DNA of 64,000 bases. Source: Streptomyces sp. BK340. GTDB taxonomy: Bacteria; Actinomycetota; Actinomycetes; Streptomycetales; Streptomycetaceae. The notes under the pieces were generated by a model. The model saw nothing but the letters and a program-made list of their open reading frames with translations, was not told the origin of the DNA and did no database searches. Below, piece by piece: positions 43,637 through 50,791 of this stretch. The first letter of the stretch is position 1. Each line of letters begins with the position of its first letter. The position numbers were made by a program, and so were the translations under genes. Where the stretch lies: positions 1 to 64,000 of the forward strand of contig NZ_VISR01000028.1 of assembly GCF_007827595.1 (NCBI RefSeq), given 5' to 3'.

Positions 43637-44821
43637 TCAGACAGCGCCGCCTCCGCGCCACGCGGTCCGACGGGCCGTGACCGTGCCCTCCACCGCGAAC
43701 AGCTGCTCCTCGACGTGGTCGAGGGCGAGCCGCAGGGCGCCGGTGGGCACGGCTGCCTCGCCGAGGAGGGACAGCGCCACCCGGGGCGGACGCAGGCAGT
43801 AGCGGGCGAGTTCGCGGCGCAGGGGATCGAGTACGCCGTCCAGGCCGGCCGCCCAGCCGCCGATCACGACCAGCTCCGGGTCGAGGGCCAGGACCAGCGC
43901 GGCCACGTCGTGGACGAGGCGCTGGATGAACCGCTCGACGGCCGCCCGAGCCCGCTGGTCGCCCTCGCGGGCCAGCGCGAACACCTCGGCGACAGCCTGT
44001 TCGTCCAACGGGTGCAGCGGCTCGTCGGTGGTGGACAGCAGCGTCTCCGGGGTCGCCTCCCGGCCCAGCAGATGGAGCGCGCCGATCTCACCGGCCGCCC
44101 CGCCGTAGCCTCGGTGCAGCCGTCCGCCGATCAGTGAGCCCGCCCCCGGGCTGAGCCCGGCCAGCACGAACACCACGTCGTCCGTCTCCGTCGCCGCACC
44201 CTTCCAGTGCTCGGCGACGGCCGCCGCGTTGGCGTCGTTCTCCACCAGCACCGGGCACTTGAAGGAGCGGCTGAGGCGCTCGCCCAGGTTCAGGCCCGTC
44301 CACTGCGGCAGGGCCGTGCCCAGCCGTACCGTGCCGCCGGCCTCCACGATGCCCGGAGTTCCCACGCCCACCGCCCGCAGCGAACTGCGCGCGACCCCGG
44401 CCCGGCGCAGCAGCTCGGCGACGGCGCCGCGCAGCCGCTCCAGGCGCTCGTCCGCCGGAGCCGTCTCGTCCACCTCTTTGGCCTGCGCGCCCAGCACCCG
44501 TCCGTCCAGGTCGGACAGGAGCGCGGCGACGCGGTGGGCGCCGATCTCCAGCCCCAGCAGATGCCCCGCCTCGGCGCGGAACCGGAACCGGCGAGCCGGT
44601 CGCCCCTGACGGCGTGCGGTGCCCTCCTCGGCCGCCTTCTCGACCACGAGCCCCGCCTCGATGAGCCCCTCCACGACTCCCTCGACGGTCGGCCGGGACA
44701 GTCCCGTGACCCGGGTGATCTCGGTGAGCGTCGCGCAGTCCGTGGCACGCAGCGCGTGCAGCACCACCGCGGAATTGATCCTCCGCAGCAGCGAGGGATC
44801 GCCGCCGGTCAGCTGGCCCAC
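43637..44821 (-). CDS. ROK-family transcriptional regulator lacking the zinc motif
   Basis: 394 residues, GTG start after GGGAGGACGG. An N-terminal winged helix (NSAVVLHALRATDCATLTEITRVTGLSRPTVEGVVEGLIEAGLV) is followed by a ROK sugar-kinase-like domain (GLEIGAHRVAALLSDLDGRV and VLVENDANAAAVAE). The normal zinc site (CxCGxxGC with a preceding His) is replaced by GAAGEIGALHLLGREATPE, so it binds no zinc there and is unlikely to phosphorylate sugar. It probably represses carbon-utilisation genes. Confidence 0.88.
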   Translation of the reverse strand: MGQLTGGDPSLLRRINSAVVLHALRATDCATLTEITRVTGLSRPTVEGVVEGLIEAGLVVEKAAEEGTARRQGRPARRFRFRAEAGHLLGLEIGAHRVAALLSDLDGRVLGAQAKEVDETAPADERLERLRGAVAELLRRAGVARSSLRAVGVGTPGIVEAGGTVRLGTALPQWTGLNLGERLSRSFKCPVLVENDANAAAVAEHWKGAATETDDVVFVLAGLSPGAGSLIGGRLHRGYGGAAGEIGALHLLGREATPETLLSTTDEPLHPLDEQAVAEVFALAREGDQRARAAVERFIQRLVHDVAALVLALDPELVVIGGWAAGLDGVLDPLRRELARYCLRPPRVALSLLGEAAVPTGALRLALDHVEEQLFAVEGTVTARRTAWRGGGAV

Positions 44822-45011
44822 CGTCCGTCCTCCCAGCTCGCGGGCGTGTTGGGCGGATCGTACTCGGCCGCGCCCACCCCGGCGAGTGCCGGGCTGCGCC
44901 GGCCCGCGGCAACGGGGATGCCGTACGGCCCGGCACGGGACGCCTGACGGCCCGGCACGGGCATGGCTGACGGCCCGCCAATTGTCAGTGGGCCTCGCTT
45001 TACTGGATCAC

Positions 45012-45455
45012 ATGGACATCGCGAAGTGTCTGACCCTCATCGACCTGCTGTGTGCCCGGGAGTTCCCCACGGCACACGGCAGGACGGAGCACGGCGAGAG
45101 CGGACCCGGCTATCACCTGGTCGCCTTACAGACCAGTGGCGAGTTCTGGGAGGACGACGGCACCGGCCGGGAGGAGACCGCGGCGCAGTACGAGGCCGAC
45201 CGGGACGGCCTCGCGGAGCGGCTCACCGACCGGTGGGGACCACCGCAGCACTTCAGTCTGCACAGCCTCTTCGGCCGGACGACGGAGGGCGAGGAGATAG
45301 CCGAGCCGTGGGCCGGACTCAGCGGACACGTACCGGACGTCCACCTGTGGGAGGCGGCCGGGACGGGCCGATGGGTCGCCCTCGGCGTCTCCCAGTGGGG
45401 CACGGAGCTGCCCTTTCAACTCCTCGGCGTCGTGACCGCGACGGATCCCCCCTGA
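45012..45455 (+). CDS. Hypothetical protein with a TTA (bldA) codon
   Basis: 147 residues, no recognised domain; the sequence is acidic and aromatic (HLWEAAGTGRWVALGVSQWG) and looks like a small soluble globular protein. Codon 39 (45126-45128) is TTA, rare in Streptomyces and dependent on the bldA tRNA, so production may be limited to late growth. Its 3' end overlaps the 3' end of the mug fragment by 40 nt. ATG at 45012. Confidence 0.6.
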   Translation: MDIAKCLTLIDLLCAREFPTAHGRTEHGESGPGYHLVALQTSGEFWEDDGTGREETAAQYEADRDGLAERLTDRWGPPQHFSLHSLFGRTTEGEEIAEPWAGLSGHVPDVHLWEAAGTGRWVALGVSQWGTELPFQLLGVVTATDPP

Positions 45456-45840
45456 TCCGGCGCGCCGCCCGCGGCTTCCCGCAGCAGCGCGAACTCCTCC
45501 GCCATCGTCGCCGCCGTCCAATGCGCGTTCAGCCCACTGGGATTGGGCAGCACCCACACCCGTGTGTCCCCGATGGTCCGCTCCTGCGGCCCCACTTGCG
45601 CCTTGCGGTCCCCGAAGGCCGCCCGGTAGGCGGTCACCCCGACCACGGCCAGCCACCTCGGCCGGCGTCGCGTCACCTTGGCCGTCAGCAGCCGCCCGCC
45701 CTCGGCGTACTCCTCGGCGCTCAACTCGTCGGCCCGCGCGGTCGCCCGGGCCACCACGTTCGTGATGCCGAGCCCGTACGACAGCAGCTCCTGCTGCTCC
45801 GCGGGCTTCAGCAGCCTCGGGGTGAACCCGGACAGGTGCA
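45416..45840 (-). pseudogene. mug: 3' part of mug (G/U mismatch DNA glycosylase) split by the mobile element
   Basis: From HLSGFTPRLLKPAEQQELLS through GLGITNVVARATARADELS, VGVTAYRAAFG and WVLPNPSGLNAHWT to the stop. These are the C-terminal two thirds of the Mug/TDG glycosylase, with the NPSGLN loop intact. The N-terminal third is at 50623-50791. Joined at the GCA shared by both junctions the two give a continuous frame (FWPVLHLSGFTP). Mug removes uracil and thymine opposite guanine. Confidence 0.85.
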
Positions 45841-45843
45841 CAG
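45838..45843. other. Left core-like site GCACAG at the element junction
   Basis: Between mug sequence (AGGT) and the left inverted repeat stand the six bases GCACAG. At the other end the corresponding six are GCAGCA, which match uninterrupted mug. This is the pattern of Tn554-like insertion, in which one junction keeps the target core and the other carries a core brought from the previous site. Confidence 0.5.
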
Positions 45844-45856
45844 TTATCTGCACTAC
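45844..45856 (+). repeat. Left terminal inverted repeat
   Basis: TTATCTGCACTAC at the left end matches the reverse complement of the right end (TTCTCTGCACTTC) at 11 of 13 positions, a likely recombinase-binding site. Confidence 0.6.
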
Positions 45857-45908
45857 GTCTTCTCGTTGGTCTCGGTGTCGGTACCGGAGATCAACGAGGA
45901 GAGTGCGA

Positions 45909-47105
45909 GTGGACCTGCGACATGAACTGATGGAGGGGCGAGCGGACGTCCCCCGTGTCGGTGCGGTAGTTCCGGCGAGGAAGGTGCATCCCCCATACCT
46001 CGTCCTCAACGGGTACGACGACGAGATTGAGCCGGTCACTGCGTACCTGAGGGACCTGGCCCTACACGACAGCAGCCCGCTGACGGTCCGCAGCTACGGG
46101 TACGGCCTGCTGCGCTGGTTCCGCCTGCTGTGGCTGCTCGGGGTCGGTTGGGAGCGGGCGACCGAGGCCGAGACCGCGGTGCTGGCCGGGTGGCTGCGGA
46201 CAGCGCCGAACCCTCAACGGCAGCGCAAGTCGGCTGGTGGCCTGGCTCCGGGCTCGGTGAACCTGCGTACGGGGAAGCCGGTCCTGCGTGCTGGCTACGC
46301 GCCGCGGACGATCAACCACGCGCTGTCGGTGGTCAGCGGGTTCTACGAGTTCCACGCGCACCAGGGCAACGGGCCGGTCACGAACCCGGTCCCGGTCTCC
46401 CCGCAGCGGCGCCGGGCCCTGGCCCACCGCAGCCCGCTGGAGCCGATGGTGGTGCTGGGCCGGGCCCGGCTGCGCCAGAAGGTGGCAGACCGGCCGCCGC
46501 GGTCGATCCCCGATCAGTTGTGGGATGAACTGTTCGAGCGCATGGGATGCGAGCGCGACCGCGCCCTACTGGAGTTCTACGTCACCAGTGGCGCCCGCGC
46601 AGAGGAATTGCTCGGCGTCGGTATCGGCGACCTGGACTGGGCTGGCCAGCGCGTCTACGTGATCTCGAAGGGGTCGCGGGAGCGTCAGCCTGTTCCGGCC
46701 TCTCCACAGGCGTTTGTACGGTTGGCCCGCTACCTCGACGAGGTCGGCACCCCGCCGACGGACGAGCCTTTGTGGCGGACTCGCCGAGGGACGGACCGGC
46801 CCTTGTCCTACTGGGCGATGCGGCGAATCATGCAGCGCGCCAACGAGGTACTGGGCACCAATTGGACGCTGCACGACCTGCGGCACACGGCCGCGAGCCG
46901 CATGGCCAACGGTGGCAAGCTCACGCTGCCCGAAGTGCAAGCCATCCTGCGGCATGCCAACATCCAGACCACCAGCCGCTACCTGACGGTGCGCGTCGAG
47001 GAGCTTTTCGACAAGCTCACCGAGCACTACAACGCTCCACGCATCGAACGGAGCTACCCCAGCGGCTACGACGCCGACGACATCGCGGCGGTGTTCGGTG
47101 CCTAA
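45909..47105 (+). CDS. Tyrosine recombinase, TnpA-like
   Basis: 398 residues, GTG start at 45909, 7 nt after GAGGAG. It has an N-terminal SAM-like core-binding domain (DLALHDSSPLTVRSYGYGL) and a C-terminal catalytic domain with R (TSGARAEELL, about residue 230), K (ISKGSRERQ), HxxR (LHDLRHTAASR, about 320), H (LRHANIQTTSRY) and the nucleophile Tyr (about 356). All catalytic residues are present. It corresponds to TnpA of Tn554-like elements and overlaps the next gene by 8 nt. Confidence 0.92.
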   Translation: MDLRHELMEGRADVPRVGAVVPARKVHPPYLVLNGYDDEIEPVTAYLRDLALHDSSPLTVRSYGYGLLRWFRLLWLLGVGWERATEAETAVLAGWLRTAPNPQRQRKSAGGLAPGSVNLRTGKPVLRAGYAPRTINHALSVVSGFYEFHAHQGNGPVTNPVPVSPQRRRALAHRSPLEPMVVLGRARLRQKVADRPPRSIPDQLWDELFERMGCERDRALLEFYVTSGARAEELLGVGIGDLDWAGQRVYVISKGSRERQPVPASPQAFVRLARYLDEVGTPPTDEPLWRTRRGTDRPLSYWAMRRIMQRANEVLGTNWTLHDLRHTAASRMANGGKLTLPEVQAILRHANIQTTSRYLTVRVEELFDKLTEHYNAPRIERSYPSGYDADDIAAVFGA

Positions 47106-49545
47106 ATCCCGTCTCAGCACCACCACGGGGGCCAGTCGACGTCATGGCCCGGTTGCCGAAGGTCTCGACTTCGCCAGCCGATTTGTCGGAGGAACCATCA
47201 CGCCCGAACCAGCCGTCGCTGTGGCACCGCCCCGCCCGCACGGCGAGCTCGGCTCCGCCTCCGCCGCTCACATCTCCCGACTTGCCGCCACGGTCTGGAT
47301 GGACGCGGACAAGGTGACCCGATACCAGCGAGCGCAGGCCACCGAATGCGTCTTGCAGTACCTGCGTGACTTCTCCGGTCACACGTGGCAGGAGCGATGG
47401 GATGCCAGCCCCATCGGACAGGGACTTGTCGCCGCCAACTCGCTCGGAACTCGACGCTCCACGGGCGTGGCCATCACCCCGGGGGTGCGGGCGCTCTACT
47501 GCCTGCGCGTCATCCAGCCGACCCTCGTTACCTTCCGGCGCAACGTATTGCACAACTTCGCGCTGATGTTCGTCGCCGGCCAGGACGACCCGCTACTGGA
47601 CAAATACGCCGCGCAGGTTCAAGCGCAACCGATGCGGCACGTCCACCGTCGAGAGGCCATGGCCGAGCTGTGCACCCTCCTTGCGGTCCAGGGAGTGGCA
47701 CTGAGTGATGTGACGCCGGCAGCGGTGGTGCACTTCACGCAAGAAAACCGCCGAGCTCGCAGTGTGTTGCAGCCGGGGAACAAGGTGGCGAACCGGCTGG
47801 TCGGCCAAGGGATGTGGAATGTTCTATATGCCATGGGGCACTTCCCGCCCGCGACGCCTCCCACGCTCCGGGCCGCTCTGATGCGGGGCCAACGCACCGT
47901 TGAGGAGATGGTTGCCCAGTACCCGATCCGCAATCAGGCGGTGCGGGCTCTGCTGATCGACTACTTCACGCGTCGCCGGGCCGACACCGACTACTCCACG
48001 CTGAAGAACCTCGTCCTGCTGGTCGCCCATCACTTCTGGGAGAAGATCGAGCGCGTCAACCCCGACCAGGCTGATCTGCGGATCTCCCCCCAGCACTACG
48101 CGACCTGGCGGCAGATGATCACTGTCAAGGACAACGGCAAGCCTCGTGCCGGCCAGGACAGCATCGTCATCGCGGTCCGAAGCTTCTACTTCGACCTGCA
48201 CACCTGGGCCGCGGAGGAACCAGAAAGCTGGGCAGCGTGGGTCGCCCCTTGTCCTGTTCCGCCCAGCGAACTCCACGGCCTTGGGACTCGCCGACGCCGG
48301 ATCAACGAACGCTCAGCCAACCGCACCCGTCAGCGCCAGCCCCTGCTGCCCGTCCTGGTCGACCACGTGGAGACGCGCTACGACCGTGCCCGCCTCCTGC
48401 TCGAACGGGCCAGCAAGGCAGCGGAGGGAGAAGTCTTCGCTCACGACGGGACCGACTACCGCCGCGTCATCACCGAAGCCGACCGCAAGCTCCTCCGCCA
48501 CGGTGACGCGGTCCCCACCCGTGTCATCGAAGAGTCCAGCGGCCAGATCATCCACATCGGAACCGAGGAAGAAACAGCCTTCTGGGAGTGGGCCGCGGTC
48601 GAGACCCTGCGGCACTCCGGAGTACGGGTGGAAGAACTCATCGAGCTCACCCATCTCAGCGTCCGGCAATACCAGCGGGCAAACGGAGAGGTCATCGCAT
48701 TGCTGGTGATCGCACCATCGAAGACCGACCGCGAACGCGTGATCCCGATGTCTGCCGAACTCTTCCACGTCATCGCATCCATCATCCGCCGGCACACCGG
48801 CACAGGCCGCCCGATCCCTCTCGTCAGTCGGTACGACCCGCACGACAAGGAGTGGAGCGCCCCCATGCCGTTCCTCTTCCAACGGCAGAACGGCACCACG
48901 CCCGCCGTGTTCTGCACGGGCACCATCCAGGAGATGATCAGTCGACGCGGGCAGGCCCTTGCCGAAGCACATCCAGGGTTCCGGGGATTGAAGTTCACCC
49001 CGCACGACTTCCGAAGAATCTTCGCCACCGAACTCGTTAACAGCGGCCTGCCGATCCACATCGGAGCGGCCCTGTTGGGCCACCTCAACATCCAGACCAC
49101 CCGTGGTTACGTCGCGGTCTTCGACGAGGACGTCGTCCGCCACTACCAGGAGCATCTGCACCACCGCCGCCAAATTCGGCCTGAGGGTGAGTACCGCGAC
49201 GCAACAGGCCAGGAATGGGACGAGTTCCAGGAACACTTCGACCGACGCAAGGTCGAACTCGGTTCCTGCGCACGCCCTTACGGCACCCCCTGTCAACACG
49301 AACATGCCTGCATCCGCTGCCCGATGCTCCAGATCAACCCGAAAATGCTCGCGCGTCTGGACGATTTGGAGGAAGATCTTCAGGTCAGGCGGAAGCGGGC
49401 GGAGGCCGAGAAGTGGCTCGGTGAGATCGACGGCATCGACCTGACGCTGACCTTTCTTCGCGCCAAGCGCGAGGAGGCCCTGCGGCTCACTCGCCGCGGC
49501 CCTGTCGATCTCGGCTTGCCCCATCCACGACCTCCGGAGGCATGA
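47098..49545 (+). CDS. Large tyrosine recombinase, TnpB-like, with a C-terminal Cys/His domain
   Basis: 815 residues, GTG start. A long N-terminal region of about 450 residues precedes the catalytic domain: R in HSGVRVEELIELTHL (about 505), K in APSKTDRERVIP, HxxR in FTPHDFRRIFATE (about 634), H in LLGHLNIQTTRGY, with Tyr at about 669. After it a Cys/His cluster (CARPYGTPCQHEHACIRCP, about 722-741) looks like a zinc-binding tail and is followed by a coiled coil. This matches the large second recombinase of Tn554-type elements. Confidence 0.88.
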   Translation: MPKSRLSTTTGASRRHGPVAEGLDFASRFVGGTITPEPAVAVAPPRPHGELGSASAAHISRLAATVWMDADKVTRYQRAQATECVLQYLRDFSGHTWQERWDASPIGQGLVAANSLGTRRSTGVAITPGVRALYCLRVIQPTLVTFRRNVLHNFALMFVAGQDDPLLDKYAAQVQAQPMRHVHRREAMAELCTLLAVQGVALSDVTPAAVVHFTQENRRARSVLQPGNKVANRLVGQGMWNVLYAMGHFPPATPPTLRAALMRGQRTVEEMVAQYPIRNQAVRALLIDYFTRRRADTDYSTLKNLVLLVAHHFWEKIERVNPDQADLRISPQHYATWRQMITVKDNGKPRAGQDSIVIAVRSFYFDLHTWAAEEPESWAAWVAPCPVPPSELHGLGTRRRRINERSANRTRQRQPLLPVLVDHVETRYDRARLLLERASKAAEGEVFAHDGTDYRRVITEADRKLLRHGDAVPTRVIEESSGQIIHIGTEEETAFWEWAAVETLRHSGVRVEELIELTHLSVRQYQRANGEVIALLVIAPSKTDRERVIPMSAELFHVIASIIRRHTGTGRPIPLVSRYDPHDKEWSAPMPFLFQRQNGTTPAVFCTGTIQEMISRRGQALAEAHPGFRGLKFTPHDFRRIFATELVNSGLPIHIGAALLGHLNIQTTRGYVAVFDEDVVRHYQEHLHHRRQIRPEGEYRDATGQEWDEFQEHFDRRKVELGSCARPYGTPCQHEHACIRCPMLQINPKMLARLDDLEEDLQVRRKRAEAEKWLGEIDGIDLTLTFLRAKREEALRLTRRGPVDLGLPHPRPPEA

Positions 49546-50591
49546 TGACCACCCCGACTAACCCGCTAACACCCCAGACCGTGCAGAGGTTGGCCTTCAT
49601 CCGCTTCCTCCACGAGCAGGGCGTGGCGCAGTCTCGGCAGCCTCAGCCCCTCGCAGCAACCGCTGTGCTGTCCTTTCATGACGCAGTCGAGCTGTTCCTT
49701 GTTCTTGCGGGGGAACACCTCCAGGTCGGCCTTCCGACCCAGATCAACTTCTCTCAGTACTGGGAGAAGCTCGCAGTCGGCCTGCCGCCCAACACGCAGC
49801 TGCCGAGCAAGAAAGCAATGGAGCGGATGAATAAGCTCCGGGTCAACCTCAAGCATCACGGTGCCGTTCCATCCCCGACAGACATTGACCAGGTTCGCGC
49901 GGACGTGCTGACCTTCTTCACCGACGCCACCCCCATGATCTTTGGAGGGTCGTTCACGCAGATCGACATGATCGACCTCGTGTCGCGGCCTCAGACCGTG
50001 AAGTTTCTGCAATTCGCGCAGACTTGTGCTGACGGGGGAGATCTTCCGCAAGCCATGGCTGCGCTTTCGATCGCCTTCACGGAGCTCATCGAGCACTACA
50101 CCGAGACTCGACGGTCGGCCTACAGGCCGCCGTTCCGGTTCGGTGATGTCAAAGACTACCGTGACGAGAGTCGCAGGATCGGTGGGGACAGGGAGGCCAA
50201 GAAGCTACGCCTGACTGATCTCTTGAGTCATATCAAGGACATCTCAAAGCAGTTGTCGAGTGTCACGAAGGTGACTAAGGAGATGCAGCGGGCAATGCGA
50301 GTGACTGCACTTGGGATCGACTACACCCGGTATGCGCGTTTCGATGTCCTGACGCCTCAGGTTGGGCGCTACATGGGCGGAAACGCCAGATTCTTCGTGG
50401 AAGAAGGGCACAAGTTGCTTACCCACGAGGACTATCAGTTCGCCCGCCTGTTCGTGATCGAATCCGCAATGCAAGCAGCCAAGGCAGACGCTGTGCTCCA
50501 GCGCAGGCTTGATCATCGCGCGGCCTCTCCGGCTGGCTGGGGCCAGGCCGAGGAGCGCGACTGGGAAGGGCCCGACCCCTTCGGGAACTAG
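49545..50591 (+). CDS. HEPN-like protein, third gene of the Tn554-like element
   Basis: 348 residues. GGAGG lies 4 nt before this ATG, which overlaps the recombinase stop (TGATG); an ATG 3 nt earlier is possible. The N-terminal half is helical with AVLSFHDAVELFLVLAGEHL, then SKKAMERMNKLRVNLKHHGA, where R99 and H104 form an R-x4-H motif like that of HEPN RNases. A segment FGGSFTQIDMIDLV and a helical C-terminal half follow. It is not a recombinase and is much longer than Tn554 TnpC (about 125 residues). It could be a target-choice factor for transposition, or an RNase effector that protects the element. Composition is less GC-rich than its neighbours. Confidence 0.6.
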   Translation: MTTPTNPLTPQTVQRLAFIRFLHEQGVAQSRQPQPLAATAVLSFHDAVELFLVLAGEHLQVGLPTQINFSQYWEKLAVGLPPNTQLPSKKAMERMNKLRVNLKHHGAVPSPTDIDQVRADVLTFFTDATPMIFGGSFTQIDMIDLVSRPQTVKFLQFAQTCADGGDLPQAMAALSIAFTELIEHYTETRRSAYRPPFRFGDVKDYRDESRRIGGDREAKKLRLTDLLSHIKDISKQLSSVTKVTKEMQRAMRVTALGIDYTRYARFDVLTPQVGRYMGGNARFFVEEGHKLLTHEDYQFARLFVIESAMQAAKADAVLQRRLDHRAASPAGWGQAEERDWEGPDPFGN

Positions 50592-50609
50592 GTCGTCACT
50601 CGTCCGGGT

Positions 50610-50622
50610 GAAGTGCAGAGAA
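50610..50622 (-). repeat. Right terminal inverted repeat
   Basis: Reverse complement TTCTCTGCACTTC, matching the left end at 11 of 13 positions, directly next to the mug sequence GCAGCACC. Confidence 0.6.
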
Positions 50623-50791
50623 GCAGCACCGGCCAGAAGCGGTTGCCCGGGCGGGCGAAGTGATGGCCCGTGGCCGCCGTCATCAGCCCCGGATTGATGC
50701 CGCAGAACAGCACCTGGAGACCGTCCGCGACCACGTCGGGGACGAGACGGTCGCGGGCGGCCTCCAGTTCCGCCTGGGTGAATCTGGTCAG
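50623..50791 (-). pseudogene. mug: 5' part of mug split by the mobile element
   Basis: On the minus strand the frame reads TRFTQAELEAARDRLVPDVV, then LQVLFCGINPGLMTAATGHH and FARPGNRFWPVL, the N-terminal third of Mug with the active-site GINPG loop. It stops at the junction and would run into LLCTSPG from the element. The start seems to be a CTG that overlaps the purB stop (50789-50791), implying translational coupling to purB. The rest is at 45416-45840. Confidence 0.85.

Larger units (their letters stand above)
45841..50622 (+). mobile_element. Tn554-like element inserted in mug, with two tyrosine recombinases and a HEPN-like gene
   Basis: The 4.8-kb insert carries three + strand genes that overlap at their junctions (45909-47105, 47098-49545, 49545-50591). 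It interrupts mug cleanly: flanking sequences rejoin at a shared GCA to restore the frame. Imperfect 13-bp inverted repeats lie at the ends (11 of 13 matching). Two different tyrosine recombinases in tandem followed by a third gene is the layout of Tn554 (tnpA-tnpB-tnpC). The element has lower GC than the flanks, most clearly in the third gene, consistent with horizontal gain. Confidence 0.8.

Noticed and set aside
45841..50622. Prophage or integrative conjugative element
   Set aside because: No phage structural, replication or conjugation genes and no tRNA target; the unit is only three genes with Tn554-like organisation.
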